27,088 nt of DNA. Origin: a candidate division TA06 bacterium DG_78 (GTDB lineage Bacteria; Hydrothermota; Tepidihabitantia; SM23-42). The position numbers and the translations under genes were made by a program. The DNA lies in the NCBI GenBank assembly GCA_001303225.1, contig LJNI01000006.1, positions 1 through 27,088 on the forward strand, read 5' to 3'. Shown piece by piece: positions 15,057-22,277 of this stretch; position 1 is the stretch's first letter; each line of letters opens with the position of its first letter. Under the pieces are notes generated by a model. It did no database searches, was not told the DNA's origin, and saw only the letters and a program-made list of their open reading frames with translations.

Positions 15057-15494
15057 TTATTTATCAGCTTCAGTACCGACTGCAATATCGACCAGAGAAC
15101 TCGATACGACATAAATCATTTCATTATTGCTCTTGGGATCAACCGGTATAAGAAAGAAACCTCTGTAATGCTTGCTGTAGTCAAAACTCATTCCTCTGAT
15201 AATTTCACCATCAAAGAATTTGATCTTGATCTTCAAACCTCGGAGACCAAAGGCATCAAAATCATCAAATGTTTTCCTTTCGACATAATCGTTATTTCCC
15301 TTAAATGTTTTTACAAAAAAGAGTGCTTTAAGATCAACAGTATTTACCTCACTGACACTTTCCCGTTCATATGCTGATGCTACGGTAAATGTTTCTCGCT
15401 GTGGTATAAAGTCTTGGGTGTATCCTTTGAGCAAATTCCCATCTTTAAAGTGGGCAACAATACGATTACGTTCATATCGTAGTTCAGTTAACAT
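15057..15494 (-). CDS. KGYT-family two-repeat protein, copy 3
   Basis: A 145-residue paralogue, closest by eye to copy 1 (shared LLKGYTxDFIPxxETF, and FDYxK..RGF in the second half). Order: IVAHFKDGNLLKGYTQDF, LKALFFVKTFKGNNDY, IKIKFFDGEIIRGMSFDY, GFFLIPVDPKSNNEMIYVV, DIAVG. It has its own promoter and a GAGGAG ribosome site, and lies just downstream of the corrinoid operon in the same direction and upstream of copy 2, making a tandem pair. It is soluble, with no signal peptide. Function unknown. Confidence 0.8.
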   Translation of the reverse strand: MLTELRYERNRIVAHFKDGNLLKGYTQDFIPQRETFTVASAYERESVSEVNTVDLKALFFVKTFKGNNDYVERKTFDDFDAFGLRGLKIKIKFFDGEIIRGMSFDYSKHYRGFFLIPVDPKSNNEMIYVVSSSLVDIAVGTEADK

Positions 15495-15514
15495 GATACT
15501 CTACTCCTCTATCA

Positions 15515-15542
15515 ATAGTAGCAATATTCTCATCGATGTCAA
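15515..15542 (-). promoter_or_regulatory. Promoter of KGYT copy 3
   Basis: Minus strand TTGACA (15542-15537), 16-base spacer, TACTAT (15520-15515), then GAGGAG before ATG 15494. Confidence 0.7.
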
Positions 15543-15606
15543 GTAAAAGTGTACACTCACATAAAGTCGAGATACCCGATCATGAGTGCGAGACATGTCG
15601 TGTATA

Positions 15607-16500
15607 CTATTTGCAGCGCATCACTTCGACTGCTCTCTTTATTGCCCAGATGTGTTCAGGCGTTGTGCCACAGCAACCGCCGATGATTGACACGCCTAGA
15701 GAAACGAGTCTTTTTGCCCTCTCAGCCATAAACCTTGGTGTTTCAGGATAAATTGCTCTGGTGCCCTTCATTTCTGGCATACCGGCATTAGACTGAATAA
15801 TGATGGGGAGTCTGCTCTTTTGTTTGAATTCCTCGGCTATCATAATCATATTCTCTATGCCATTACCACAGTTTGAACCGATGATATCAGCTCCTGCTTG
15901 TTCAAGCTTTATTGCAGCCGTTGCTATGTCTGTTCCCATTATTGTGTAGAAACCTTTAGGTGTTGGATCAAATGTCATGGTTACGATGACAGGTATTGAT
16001 GGTGCAGCAGTCTTTGCTGCTTTCAACGCAATTATTGCTTCAGTCAGATCGGTCATTGTCTCTATACATATAATATCAACACCTTCGTCGTTGATGATTC
16101 GTATCTGCTCAACAAAACTGTTGTACACATCTTCCTGTTCAACATCACCGTACGGTTTGAGCAATCTTCCACATGGGCCGCACGATGCAGATACGTAAGC
16201 CTGTTCTCCGATTACCTTTTTTACTGCACGGATAGCAACCCTGTTTATTTGCTCGATTTTACCCTCCATTGAATAGAGTGATAACTTCACTGGAGAAGCA
16301 CCAAAGGTATTGGTCTGAATGATATCGGCTCCTGCTTCAAGGTAGAGTCTGGCAATTTCTTCAAGAACTTCAGGGTGCGTGAGGTTGAACGATTCTGGGG
16401 GTTCGCCAGGGTTCAGTCCGCGTTCCATGAGCATCGTTCCCATGGCTCCATCTGCAATGAGTATCTCACCACTCTTCAATCGCCGAAGCAGTTTTTGCAT
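15607..16500 (-). CDS. Homocysteine S-methyltransferase (MetH N-terminal module type)
   Basis: A 297-residue zinc enzyme of the MetH homocysteine-binding (betaine-homocysteine methyltransferase) barrel: LIADGAMGTMLMERGLNPGE at the start, then GADIIQTNTFGASPVKL and VSASCGPCGRLLKPYG. The zinc cysteines sit in GSNCGNG and GGCCGTTPEH near the end. It should activate homocysteine thiolate to take a methyl group from the methylcorrinoid protein encoded just upstream. Length equals the HMT module alone; there are no folate, B12 or activation domains. I start at ATG 16500, one base after the upstream stop; a TTG at 16518 would overlap the corrinoid gene. Last gene of the operon. Confidence 0.88.
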   Translation of the reverse strand: MQKLLRRLKSGEILIADGAMGTMLMERGLNPGEPPESFNLTHPEVLEEIARLYLEAGADIIQTNTFGASPVKLSLYSMEGKIEQINRVAIRAVKKVIGEQAYVSASCGPCGRLLKPYGDVEQEDVYNSFVEQIRIINDEGVDIICIETMTDLTEAIIALKAAKTAAPSIPVIVTMTFDPTPKGFYTIMGTDIATAAIKLEQAGADIIGSNCGNGIENMIMIAEEFKQKSRLPIIIQSNAGMPEMKGTRAIYPETPRFMAERAKRLVSLGVSIIGGCCGTTPEHIWAIKRAVEVMRCK

Positions 16501-16501
16501 T

Positions 16502-17140
16502 CTATCTTTGGTGGACAAGTTTTTTAATACACTCTACTGCCTTGATACTGTCATACCCGTATGCATCTGCGTCAATCTCTCGAGCAAATTCTTCTGATAC
16601 TGACGCACCACCTACTATTGTCCTTATGCTGTTGTTGAGACTCTTTTCTTTGAGCAGATCAACGACCTTCTTCATCACTGGCATTGTTGTGGTGAGCAGG
16701 GCAGACATGCCAATTACCGTTGCATTCTCTTGTCGGGCAGTTTCTACAAATTTTTCTGGTGCCACATTATTGCCGAGGTCGATAATTTCAAAACCAGCAC
16801 CTCTCAGCATAATGCCGACGAGATTTTTGCCTATGTCGTGTAAGTCGCCCTGAACTGAACCAATAACCACTTTTCCCATAGTTGGTATTTTCCCCTTGAT
16901 AAACAGTGGTTTGAGAATGTCCATTCCTGCATACATTGCTTTTGCTGCAAGGAGAACGTCTGGCAGGAAAATTTCATGGATCTTATATTTTTCACCGATA
17001 ATGTTCATACCATGTATGAGTCCATTGTTGAGTATATCTTTTGGTGCACATTTTTTTTCTATTGCCTGCCTTGTGAATGCAGATACCTTCTCTTCATTAC
17101 CTCGTTGTAAATATAGTGAAATTTCAGTTAGCACATCCAC
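16502..17140 (-). CDS. Corrinoid protein (MtbC/MttC-like, MetH B12 module)
   Basis: A 212-residue cobamide-binding methyl carrier. Residues about 1-85 are the helical cap domain (NGLIHGMNIIGEKYKIHEIF, LPDVLLAAKAMYAGMDIL). The Rossmann-like B12 domain has GDLHDIGKNLV with the D-x-H-x-x-G motif (Asp99, His101, Gly104) whose His is the lower cobalt ligand, then GMSALLTTTMPVM and the GGASVS end motif. It starts with GTG at 17140 behind AAAGGAG, 18 bases after the activation gene. It should receive a methyl from the MttB-type enzyme and pass it to the homocysteine methyltransferase. Confidence 0.92.
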   Translation of the reverse strand: MDVLTEISLYLQRGNEEKVSAFTRQAIEKKCAPKDILNNGLIHGMNIIGEKYKIHEIFLPDVLLAAKAMYAGMDILKPLFIKGKIPTMGKVVIGSVQGDLHDIGKNLVGIMLRGAGFEIIDLGNNVAPEKFVETARQENATVIGMSALLTTTMPVMKKVVDLLKEKSLNNSIRTIVGGASVSEEFAREIDADAYGYDSIKAVECIKKLVHQR

Positions 17141-17158
17141 CGTGGTACTCCTTTCATT

Positions 17159-17893
17159 TCAATCGTCCCTGTTACTCGTGCGTGTTTGAGCGAATTGTTT
17201 TATTCGGGTATGACAAGAGCGTGTTGTGCACTGTGTACAGAACGGATATGAATCTTTGAACATATGAATTTTTTTGTTTCCAGCAACTAATACACCTGAT
17301 ACTGATTTTAACGGCTTCATGAGGTAACTATCGAGTAACGTAATACCGATATCTTCTGGATGGAGGAATGTAAAGAGTTTTTTCTGGCCACTGATATGCC
17401 ACCCACAGTAACCCGGACTATATCGTACGATCGTGGTAGCAGGCGTACTTTCTCCTTTTTGAGTGAGCAGATTAAAAAAAAGCTTTTCGATACTGTCGGC
17501 TGCCTTTTCAACACCGAGTGAAGCAGTGGCATCCAGCATGCTTGCCAGAGCGAATTCATGTGTCTTAAAGAGTTCAGTTATTTTTCGACTCACCTCTTCA
17601 CCAACAGTTAACGCAAAGAGGGCTAAATGGTCAGCTTTTCTAAAAATTATATCCAGTGGCGTCTCTTTCTCATTCAGTGCTTCGCCATAGTAGATGTTCT
17701 CAAATTCTGGTTTTGAAATACCTATCATGATTCCAGCAGGTCGAGCCTGTTCACGAAAAAATTCTACTGCTCCGTTAAAGAGTGTTACCACTTTTTTAGA
17801 AGGTTTCTTGTCAGAAGGAATACCCTGCATTTCTAAGACATCACGCCTCTTTGGCGTCACATCACCTGTGGCAATTTTAATAATTTTTTTCAT
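17159..17893 (-). CDS. MetH activation-domain-like corrinoid reactivation protein
   Basis: A 244-residue protein resembling the C-terminal AdoMet-binding activation domain of methionine synthase (Met_synt_B12). Landmarks are ALFALTVGEEVSRK, DATASLGVEKAADS, and the motif RYSPGYCGWHISGQ (157-170), matching the R-x-x-x-G-Y AdoMet site of MetH. It continues FTFLHPEDIGITLLDSYLM and PLKSVSGVL. A C-x2-C-x4-C tail (Cys219, 222, 227) extends beyond the MetH domain and might hold a metal or take part in electron transfer. Expected role: rescue of the inactive Co(II) corrinoid by reductive methylation. Its ATG overlaps the MttB stop (ATGA), so the two are translationally coupled; the longer frame to 18067 is not used. 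Confidence 0.85.
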   Translation of the reverse strand: MKKIIKIATGDVTPKRRDVLEMQGIPSDKKPSKKVVTLFNGAVEFFREQARPAGIMIGISKPEFENIYYGEALNEKETPLDIIFRKADHLALFALTVGEEVSRKITELFKTHEFALASMLDATASLGVEKAADSIEKLFFNLLTQKGESTPATTIVRYSPGYCGWHISGQKKLFTFLHPEDIGITLLDSYLMKPLKSVSGVLVAGNKKIHMFKDSYPFCTQCTTRSCHTRIKQFAQTRTSNRDD

Positions 17894-19350
17894 GAATTTA
17901 CAGAAGACAAGTGCTCCATACCGTATTTCCGTGCTTCTTTTGTCATCAGTTTCGTTAATTCTTTTTTTACGCTCTCTGAAAGTCGTGAGGGCACATAATT
18001 TTGCAACAATTTTTCTACTTCTCGGTGTGCCCTCTCGAGAAGCGTCAGACCTCCTTCTTCGTGCCACCTCGTCCTATTCGCACGGTCAATGACCGGACCA
18101 GGAAGATACAGTTCTTCTCTCAGATATTTTTGGGTGTGTGTTGATATGAGTAGGTGTTTTTCCCTTACGAGTTCTTCGAATCGTGGTAGAGCAGGAAAAT
18201 CTTCTTTTGGTTCGATGCCCTTCACAAGACGAAGAACCATGCCACAGATTTCATTGTCGAGGACGAGTTTTTCAAGACTCTGACAGCTTTCAAAATCGAG
18301 CATACCAGGTCCTGATATATTGTTTATTCCTGAAAGGGCAGCCAAGGTTGCTCCCATTGAGGACTCGAGTCCTGCTTGCGCATCAAGCTGTTTCGAATCG
18401 CTGAGTGATATATATGCCTGAGTCGGCACACCAAGATGCTTTCCGATTTCGTTATAGGCACAATCAATCATCTGCGTTGCTGCATCGCCCATCGGCGTTG
18501 TTTCATATCGGACATCAAACACAGCAGGAGAACCACCATAGAGTACTGGTGTACCTGGATGGGTCAGCTGACTTATGACAATACCACTCAATGTCTCAGC
18601 AGTATGCTGGACTAATGTTCCAACGAGGGTGACCGGTGCCATAAATCCAGACAATGGCATAGAAATAAATTCTACAGGGATTGCGTATCGGGCACAGTCA
18701 ATGAGATTTTGGGAAGTAACATCGCTCCATTTAAGAGGCGATGTTGGGCAGCAGGAGAAAATTGTGAGTGGCTTTGTGGCAAGTTCCTCTTCTGTACCAC
18801 GAATAGCAAGCTGGAGGTCTCTCATAATAGTGAATGCCTCGATTGTAAATGCTCCAGTGACAACAGGTTTTGCACAATAGATGAGACTGAGATAGAGCCG
18901 ATAGCTATCTGAAATCTTTTCATGAACATCAGCAGGAATAAAGGCTGTGCTTTGCGAAGCAATATTATTAAGCTGACTGGTAATTTTTGCGTATTTGATA
19001 TAATCAGCGGTCTGTGGTTTACGTATTTTCTTTGTGGCATAATCGAGGATATTCAATGCGGCAGAACCAGGTGTAAAGTAGACATTATAATTTGAAAAGT
19101 CGTGAGTTTCATTGCTATGGACATCATAGAGTTTGAAAGATCGGGGGACTGTTTCTAATGCCTTGTCTATGATTGTATCAGTTAGTAAAACACGTTCTCC
19201 ACCCCTATCTACATGTGCTCCGTAATCATGGAGCAGAGAGAGAATATTTTTATTATGAATCTCAACCCCAAGTTTGCACAGGATATCCCGTGCTTCTGTA
19301 ATTATTTGCTTGATGAGCGTATCACTCAAAAATCTCACAACTGGTCGCAT
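17890..19350 (-). CDS. MttB-superfamily (trimethylamine-type) methyltransferase, non-pyrrolysine
   Basis: A 486-residue TIM-barrel methyltransferase of the MttB superfamily: VRFLSDTLIKQIITEARDIL, LGVEIHNKN, DYGAHVDRGGERVLL, YFTPGSAALNILD, then PLSGFMAPVTLVGTLVQHTA, PVLYGGSPAVFDVRY, GLESSMGATLAALSG and NNISGPGMLDF. Archaeal MttB reads an in-frame amber codon as pyrrolysine; here the frame has none, placing it with the non-Pyl members (for example MtgB, glycine betaine). It should transfer a methyl from a quaternary amine to the corrinoid protein. The substrate cannot be read from sequence. ATG 19350 gives the normal family N-terminus but has only a weak ribosome site; a 40-residue ORF ends 34 bases upstream. 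Confidence 0.9.
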   Translation of the reverse strand: MRPVVRFLSDTLIKQIITEARDILCKLGVEIHNKNILSLLHDYGAHVDRGGERVLLTDTIIDKALETVPRSFKLYDVHSNETHDFSNYNVYFTPGSAALNILDYATKKIRKPQTADYIKYAKITSQLNNIASQSTAFIPADVHEKISDSYRLYLSLIYCAKPVVTGAFTIEAFTIMRDLQLAIRGTEEELATKPLTIFSCCPTSPLKWSDVTSQNLIDCARYAIPVEFISMPLSGFMAPVTLVGTLVQHTAETLSGIVISQLTHPGTPVLYGGSPAVFDVRYETTPMGDAATQMIDCAYNEIGKHLGVPTQAYISLSDSKQLDAQAGLESSMGATLAALSGINNISGPGMLDFESCQSLEKLVLDNEICGMVLRLVKGIEPKEDFPALPRFEELVREKHLLISTHTQKYLREELYLPGPVIDRANRTRWHEEGGLTLLERAHREVEKLLQNYVPSRLSESVKKELTKLMTKEARKYGMEHLSSVNS

Positions 19351-19384
19351 GATTTATCGTGCCACTTTCAATTTAAGCATTACT

Positions 19385-19507
19385 TTAACAGTGTTTAATT
19401 AATTGAGGATTTTTTTCATAATCTTTGGTTATCTTCAGAGGAACAATTTCCCGAATCAGGTTGATACGGAGGAGACGGTAGTCTACTAGATATGTATTTC
19501 GGTGCAT
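19385..19507 (-). CDS. Possible leaderless 40-residue ORF at the head of the methyltransfer operon
   Basis: An ATG six bases after the operon's -10 box opens a 40-codon frame: MHRNTYLVDYRLLRINLIRE, then IVPLKITKDYEKNPQLIKHC, ending with TAA 34 bases before MttB. The composition (mixed charged and hydrophobic, no low complexity) looks protein-like and the spacing equals that of other leaderless starts in this window. No homologue is known to me. It could be a small regulatory or structural protein, an upstream ORF that controls mttB translation, or chance. Confidence 0.4.
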   Translation of the reverse strand: MHRNTYLVDYRLLRINLIREIVPLKITKDYEKNPQLIKHC

Positions 19508-19513
19508 ACGCTT

Positions 19514-19541
19514 ATTCTATCGGGTGCCAGGTAAAAGTCAA
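19514..19541 (-). promoter_or_regulatory. Promoter of the corrinoid methyltransfer operon
   Basis: Minus strand TTGACT (19541-19536), 16-base spacer, TAGAAT (19519-19514). The leader before mttB is about 157 bases. I looked for a cobalamin or S-box riboswitch in it and saw no core motif. Confidence 0.75.
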
Positions 19542-19563
19542 CATACTCAGCCGAGGTTTTGTT

Positions 19564-20460
19564 TTACGGAAACCTCAATTGTAAGACAAATGATTCCCAT
19601 TTTTCCTTGAACCTATCCATATCCTCTTCACCTACAATCTTCTGGAGTGTTTTATAGCCAGTCGGGTCTTCTTTTCGATTTTCATAAAATCGATGGTAAA
19701 ATTTTACCAGTAATCCGTGCTCCTGGAGATAGTAACAGAGATAGCGAGCCTGTGCGTAATTCGTGCCTCTGTCCTGCGTGTAAAAAGTATGTTCATCACA
19801 TGATGTAAGAGCTTCAAAAGAAGGCACCATATCGTTCGTAATTGCTTCCTGTAATCCACTCAGCCGCCAATTAGTGTATCCATATATGTGACCATCCTTT
19901 TCTCCACACTGTTCATACAGTGATGCAAGTCCCTCATTAAACCAGGTAGGGCAATCAGCGAAATTTGCCCGTATGAAGGGATGAACAATTTCATGGACGA
20001 GCGTACCTCCTCCTGTGCTAATGTTCATAACTAGAGCAGTGTGCTCTTCTGAAAAATAACCGAATGGAGTCGTCGGCTCGTCGCCAAAAATCTCCAGTGC
20101 ATGCTCAGTATAACTTTCTTCATCTTTGAATAGCCATATATCGATGATATCTAAAGGATCTTTTTCAAAGTAATCTTGTTTGAGCATATCAACTGACCAC
20201 TGAATAGTCTTCTCAGCGCGGAGCTTGACCATATCTGGTTGTTCATCTCCAATAACGACAAATGGCTTTTGTAAGATTATTGTGAATCCTGGGGGAATCT
20301 TTTCTTTGAGTTTCTTTACGTGCTGTTCATAGTCTCCATCAGTGAACCTTTTTTCATTACGTGGTTCATCTACGACCCGAGGTCGGCTGTCTTCGTTATT
20401 CGAAGTACACGTCAGGAGCATCAGTGATGTTAATCCTAATGCTAAACAGAATTTAATCAC
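19564..20460 (-). CDS. HExxH metallopeptidase-like lipoprotein
   Basis: A 298-residue exported protein. The N-terminus (MIKFCLALGLTSLMLLTC) has a lipobox LLTC, so Cys18 is probably lipidated. The zinc motif is VHEIVHPF (His156, Glu157, His160), followed about 16 residues later by WFNEGLASLYEQCG, where Glu176 fits the third ligand of gluzincins. It therefore looks like an active membrane-anchored peptidase of the type annotated near DUF1570; the substrate is unknown. The start is GTG at 20460 behind GAGAGG. Just upstream an AGAGGAG/ATG pair opens an 8-codon minicistron whose TAG overlaps this GTG (see findings). It follows threonine aldolase by 48 bases. Confidence 0.8.
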   Translation of the reverse strand: MIKFCLALGLTSLMLLTCTSNNEDSRPRVVDEPRNEKRFTDGDYEQHVKKLKEKIPPGFTIILQKPFVVIGDEQPDMVKLRAEKTIQWSVDMLKQDYFEKDPLDIIDIWLFKDEESYTEHALEIFGDEPTTPFGYFSEEHTALVMNISTGGGTLVHEIVHPFIRANFADCPTWFNEGLASLYEQCGEKDGHIYGYTNWRLSGLQEAITNDMVPSFEALTSCDEHTFYTQDRGTNYAQARYLCYYLQEHGLLVKFYHRFYENRKEDPTGYKTLQKIVGEEDMDRFKEKWESFVLQLRFP

Positions 20461-20508
20461 TAACGTCCTCTCGTGAATTTTTTCATGGTTCTCCTCTGCC
20501 TACGTGTT

Positions 20509-21552
20509 TTATTTAAGGTTTGCCATTACCTCATTCAATGCTTTTAAGGTGGTATCAATATCATCTCTACTGATGCCATAGTGTGTGACCATACGGTACC
20601 GCTTGGGTCCTGTGCGTAAAAATTTGATTCCTCTCTTTTCAAGCTGTTCTACTAATGCATCAGGCTTTATACGATCAGCAGTGAGGTCAAAATAGACGAT
20701 ATTTGTTTGTATTCTTTTGAGATCGATGGATACACCAGGGATTTTTTCAATTCCTTCAGCAAGACGTCGGGCATTGTCGTGATCTTCTTGTAGCCGTTCG
20801 ATCATCACCTCAATCGCTGTGATACCAGCAGCTGCAATGATGCCACATTGACGCATGCCGCCCCCTAAAATCTTTCGATTTCGACGTGCTTCTGCAATAA
20901 ACTTCTGACTACCGCATACTACTGATCCGATTGGTGCAGAAAGTCCTTTTGATAGACAGAACGTTACCGAGTCAACATGCTTTGTGAATTCCTTGACATC
21001 GACACCCAAGGCAACGACGGCATTGAATATTCGAGCACCATCACAGTGCACAGAGAGTTTATGTTGTCGGGCGAGTGATGCAACTGAGGTAAAATAGTCT
21101 GGTGTTAATGCAGCGCCAGAACAGCGGTTATGGGTATTTTCCAGACAGATCAACCGGGTACGTGCCCAATGTTCATTATCACCGCGAATTGCTGCCTCGA
21201 TGTCTTCCAGACGCATCGTCCCATCAGGCTGGTTGGGGATGGTATGGGGATGTATTCCGCCGATGACAGACATGCCACCAGCTTCGTTAAGAAACATGTG
21301 TGATTTGTCACCGAGAATTACTTCTTCACCACGTTTGCAATGGGTGAGCGTACACACGAGGTTGCCCTGGGTTCCACTGCTCACCAAGAGCCCTGCCTCT
21401 TTGTCCATCAACTCAGCAGCCATTGTCTGAAGCTGGTTTGTTGTTGGGTCTTCTGCAAAGACGTCATCGCCCAGTTCAGCATTATATATCGCTGTGCGCA
21501 TCTCATCAGTCGGTAACGTAACCGTATCACTACGTAAATCGATGAGCGACAT
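20509..21552 (-). CDS. ltaE: Low-specificity threonine aldolase
   Basis: A 347-residue PLP enzyme of fold type I that cleaves L-threonine or L-allo-threonine to glycine and acetaldehyde. Family landmarks: LIDLRSDTVTLPTDEMRTAI at the start, GDDVFAEDPTTNQLQ, SSGTQGNLV, GDKSHMFLNEAGG (His85 stacks on PLP), CLENTHNRCSG, HCDGARIFNA (Asp171, Arg174) and the PLP lysine in LSKGLSAPIGS (Lys202). Length is normal. The ATG at 21552 follows its -10 box by five bases with no ribosome site, so it is a leaderless candidate. It may supply glycine; a link with the neighbouring methyl/C1 operon is possible but unproven. Confidence 0.93.
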   Translation of the reverse strand: MSLIDLRSDTVTLPTDEMRTAIYNAELGDDVFAEDPTTNQLQTMAAELMDKEAGLLVSSGTQGNLVCTLTHCKRGEEVILGDKSHMFLNEAGGMSVIGGIHPHTIPNQPDGTMRLEDIEAAIRGDNEHWARTRLICLENTHNRCSGAALTPDYFTSVASLARQHKLSVHCDGARIFNAVVALGVDVKEFTKHVDSVTFCLSKGLSAPIGSVVCGSQKFIAEARRNRKILGGGMRQCGIIAAAGITAIEVMIERLQEDHDNARRLAEGIEKIPGVSIDLKRIQTNIVYFDLTADRIKPDALVEQLEKRGIKFLRTGPKRYRMVTHYGISRDDIDTTLKALNEVMANLK

Positions 21553-21557
21553 ACACT

Positions 21558-21585
21558 ACTTTAAACAAAATCTGTGTAAAGTCAA
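21558..21585 (-). promoter_or_regulatory. Promoter, leaderless type, for threonine aldolase
   Basis: Minus strand TTGACT (21585-21580), 16-base spacer, TAAAGT (21563-21558), then five bases to ATG 21552. Confidence 0.65.
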
Positions 21586-21660
21586 TATTATGTATTCTCC
21601 GTCGGTGATGTGGGTAAAGGTTGTTCTACTGAATTGTACAGCGAATCAGGATTTTTTTCT

Positions 21661-21697
21661 TGCGTAATGATATTTTACTGAGAGACATGAATACTCG
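21661..21697 (-). repeat. Possible decayed fragment of the dispersed repeat (copy D)
   Basis: On the plus strand GAGAGACATGAATACT resembles the reverse of the repeat core (GAGAGCGATGAATACT, 14 of 16 bases), and GCGTAATGATATTTT before it resembles the adjoining GCCGTAATCTT. The rest of the element is absent. Confidence 0.3.
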
Positions 21698-21711
21698 ATA
21701 GTGCTGAACTA

Positions 21712-22152
21712 TTATGTTACTGCTTTGCTTCCGATCTGAATCTGGACCGTCGAATCTGCCTCGACATATACCTTATCATTATTAGCTTTAGGATCTACTG
21801 GTATGACAAAAAACCCCCTAAAGATACTACCAGGATCAGGCGTTGTTCCTCTCATGATTTCACCATCGGAAAACGTGACCTTAACCTTCAGCCCTTGTCG
21901 GTCGAGCATGTAAGCATCATCGAATGTATTTTTTGCAACATATTGCTTATTGCCTTCAAATGATTTAACGAAGAAAAGGGCTTTCAGCTCAGTCGTGCGT
22001 ATTTCCATAATATCATCGGAACGCTCTCCTGATTGTATACTGAAGTTTTTTAGCGGAGGGATGAAATCATGAGTGTATCCTTTAATGATACGACCGTCCT
22101 TAAAATGAGCAACGACACGTTGTGGTTCACGTAACTTCTGATCAGGTGCCAT
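21712..22152 (-). CDS. KGYT-family two-repeat protein, copy 4
   Basis: A 146-residue paralogue: VVAHFKDGRIIKGYTHDFIP, LKALFFVKSFEGNKQY, VKVTFSDGEIMRGTTPDP, GFFVIPVDPKANNDKVYV and a short IQIG end. The conserved residues line up with the other three copies over the full length. It shares GTTPD in the second half with copy 2. The ATG follows its -10 box by five bases and lacks a ribosome site (leaderless candidate). It lies 125 bases downstream of MshEN copy 2, repeating the arrangement at 11012-12040. Soluble; function unknown. Confidence 0.8.
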   Translation of the reverse strand: MAPDQKLREPQRVVAHFKDGRIIKGYTHDFIPPLKNFSIQSGERSDDIMEIRTTELKALFFVKSFEGNKQYVAKNTFDDAYMLDRQGLKVKVTFSDGEIMRGTTPDPGSIFRGFFVIPVDPKANNDKVYVEADSTVQIQIGSKAVT

Positions 22153-22157
22153 ATCTT

Positions 22158-22185
22158 ATAATAGTGATATTTTACACTATGTCAA
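22158..22185 (-). promoter_or_regulatory. Promoter, leaderless type, for KGYT copy 4
   Basis: Minus strand TTGACA (22185-22180), 16-base spacer, TATTAT (22163-22158), then five bases to ATG 22152. Confidence 0.65.
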
Positions 22186-22277
22186 GCATTATCTGAGGCA
22201 GCTACCAAGAGGCCATGAAGAGAGTAATTGATGCTCCTCATGTGATTCAAAACATGAACAGCAACACATTGTGATTA

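Noticed and set aside
17894-18067. Longer N-terminus of the activation protein
   Set aside because: The added residues are read out of frame through the end of mttB and look like an arginine-rich shadow; the ATGA overlap gives a better start.
19351-19513. Cobalamin or SAM riboswitch in the leader of the methyltransfer operon
   Set aside because: I looked for the B12-box and S-box core sequences and found none; a short ORF explains the stretch better.
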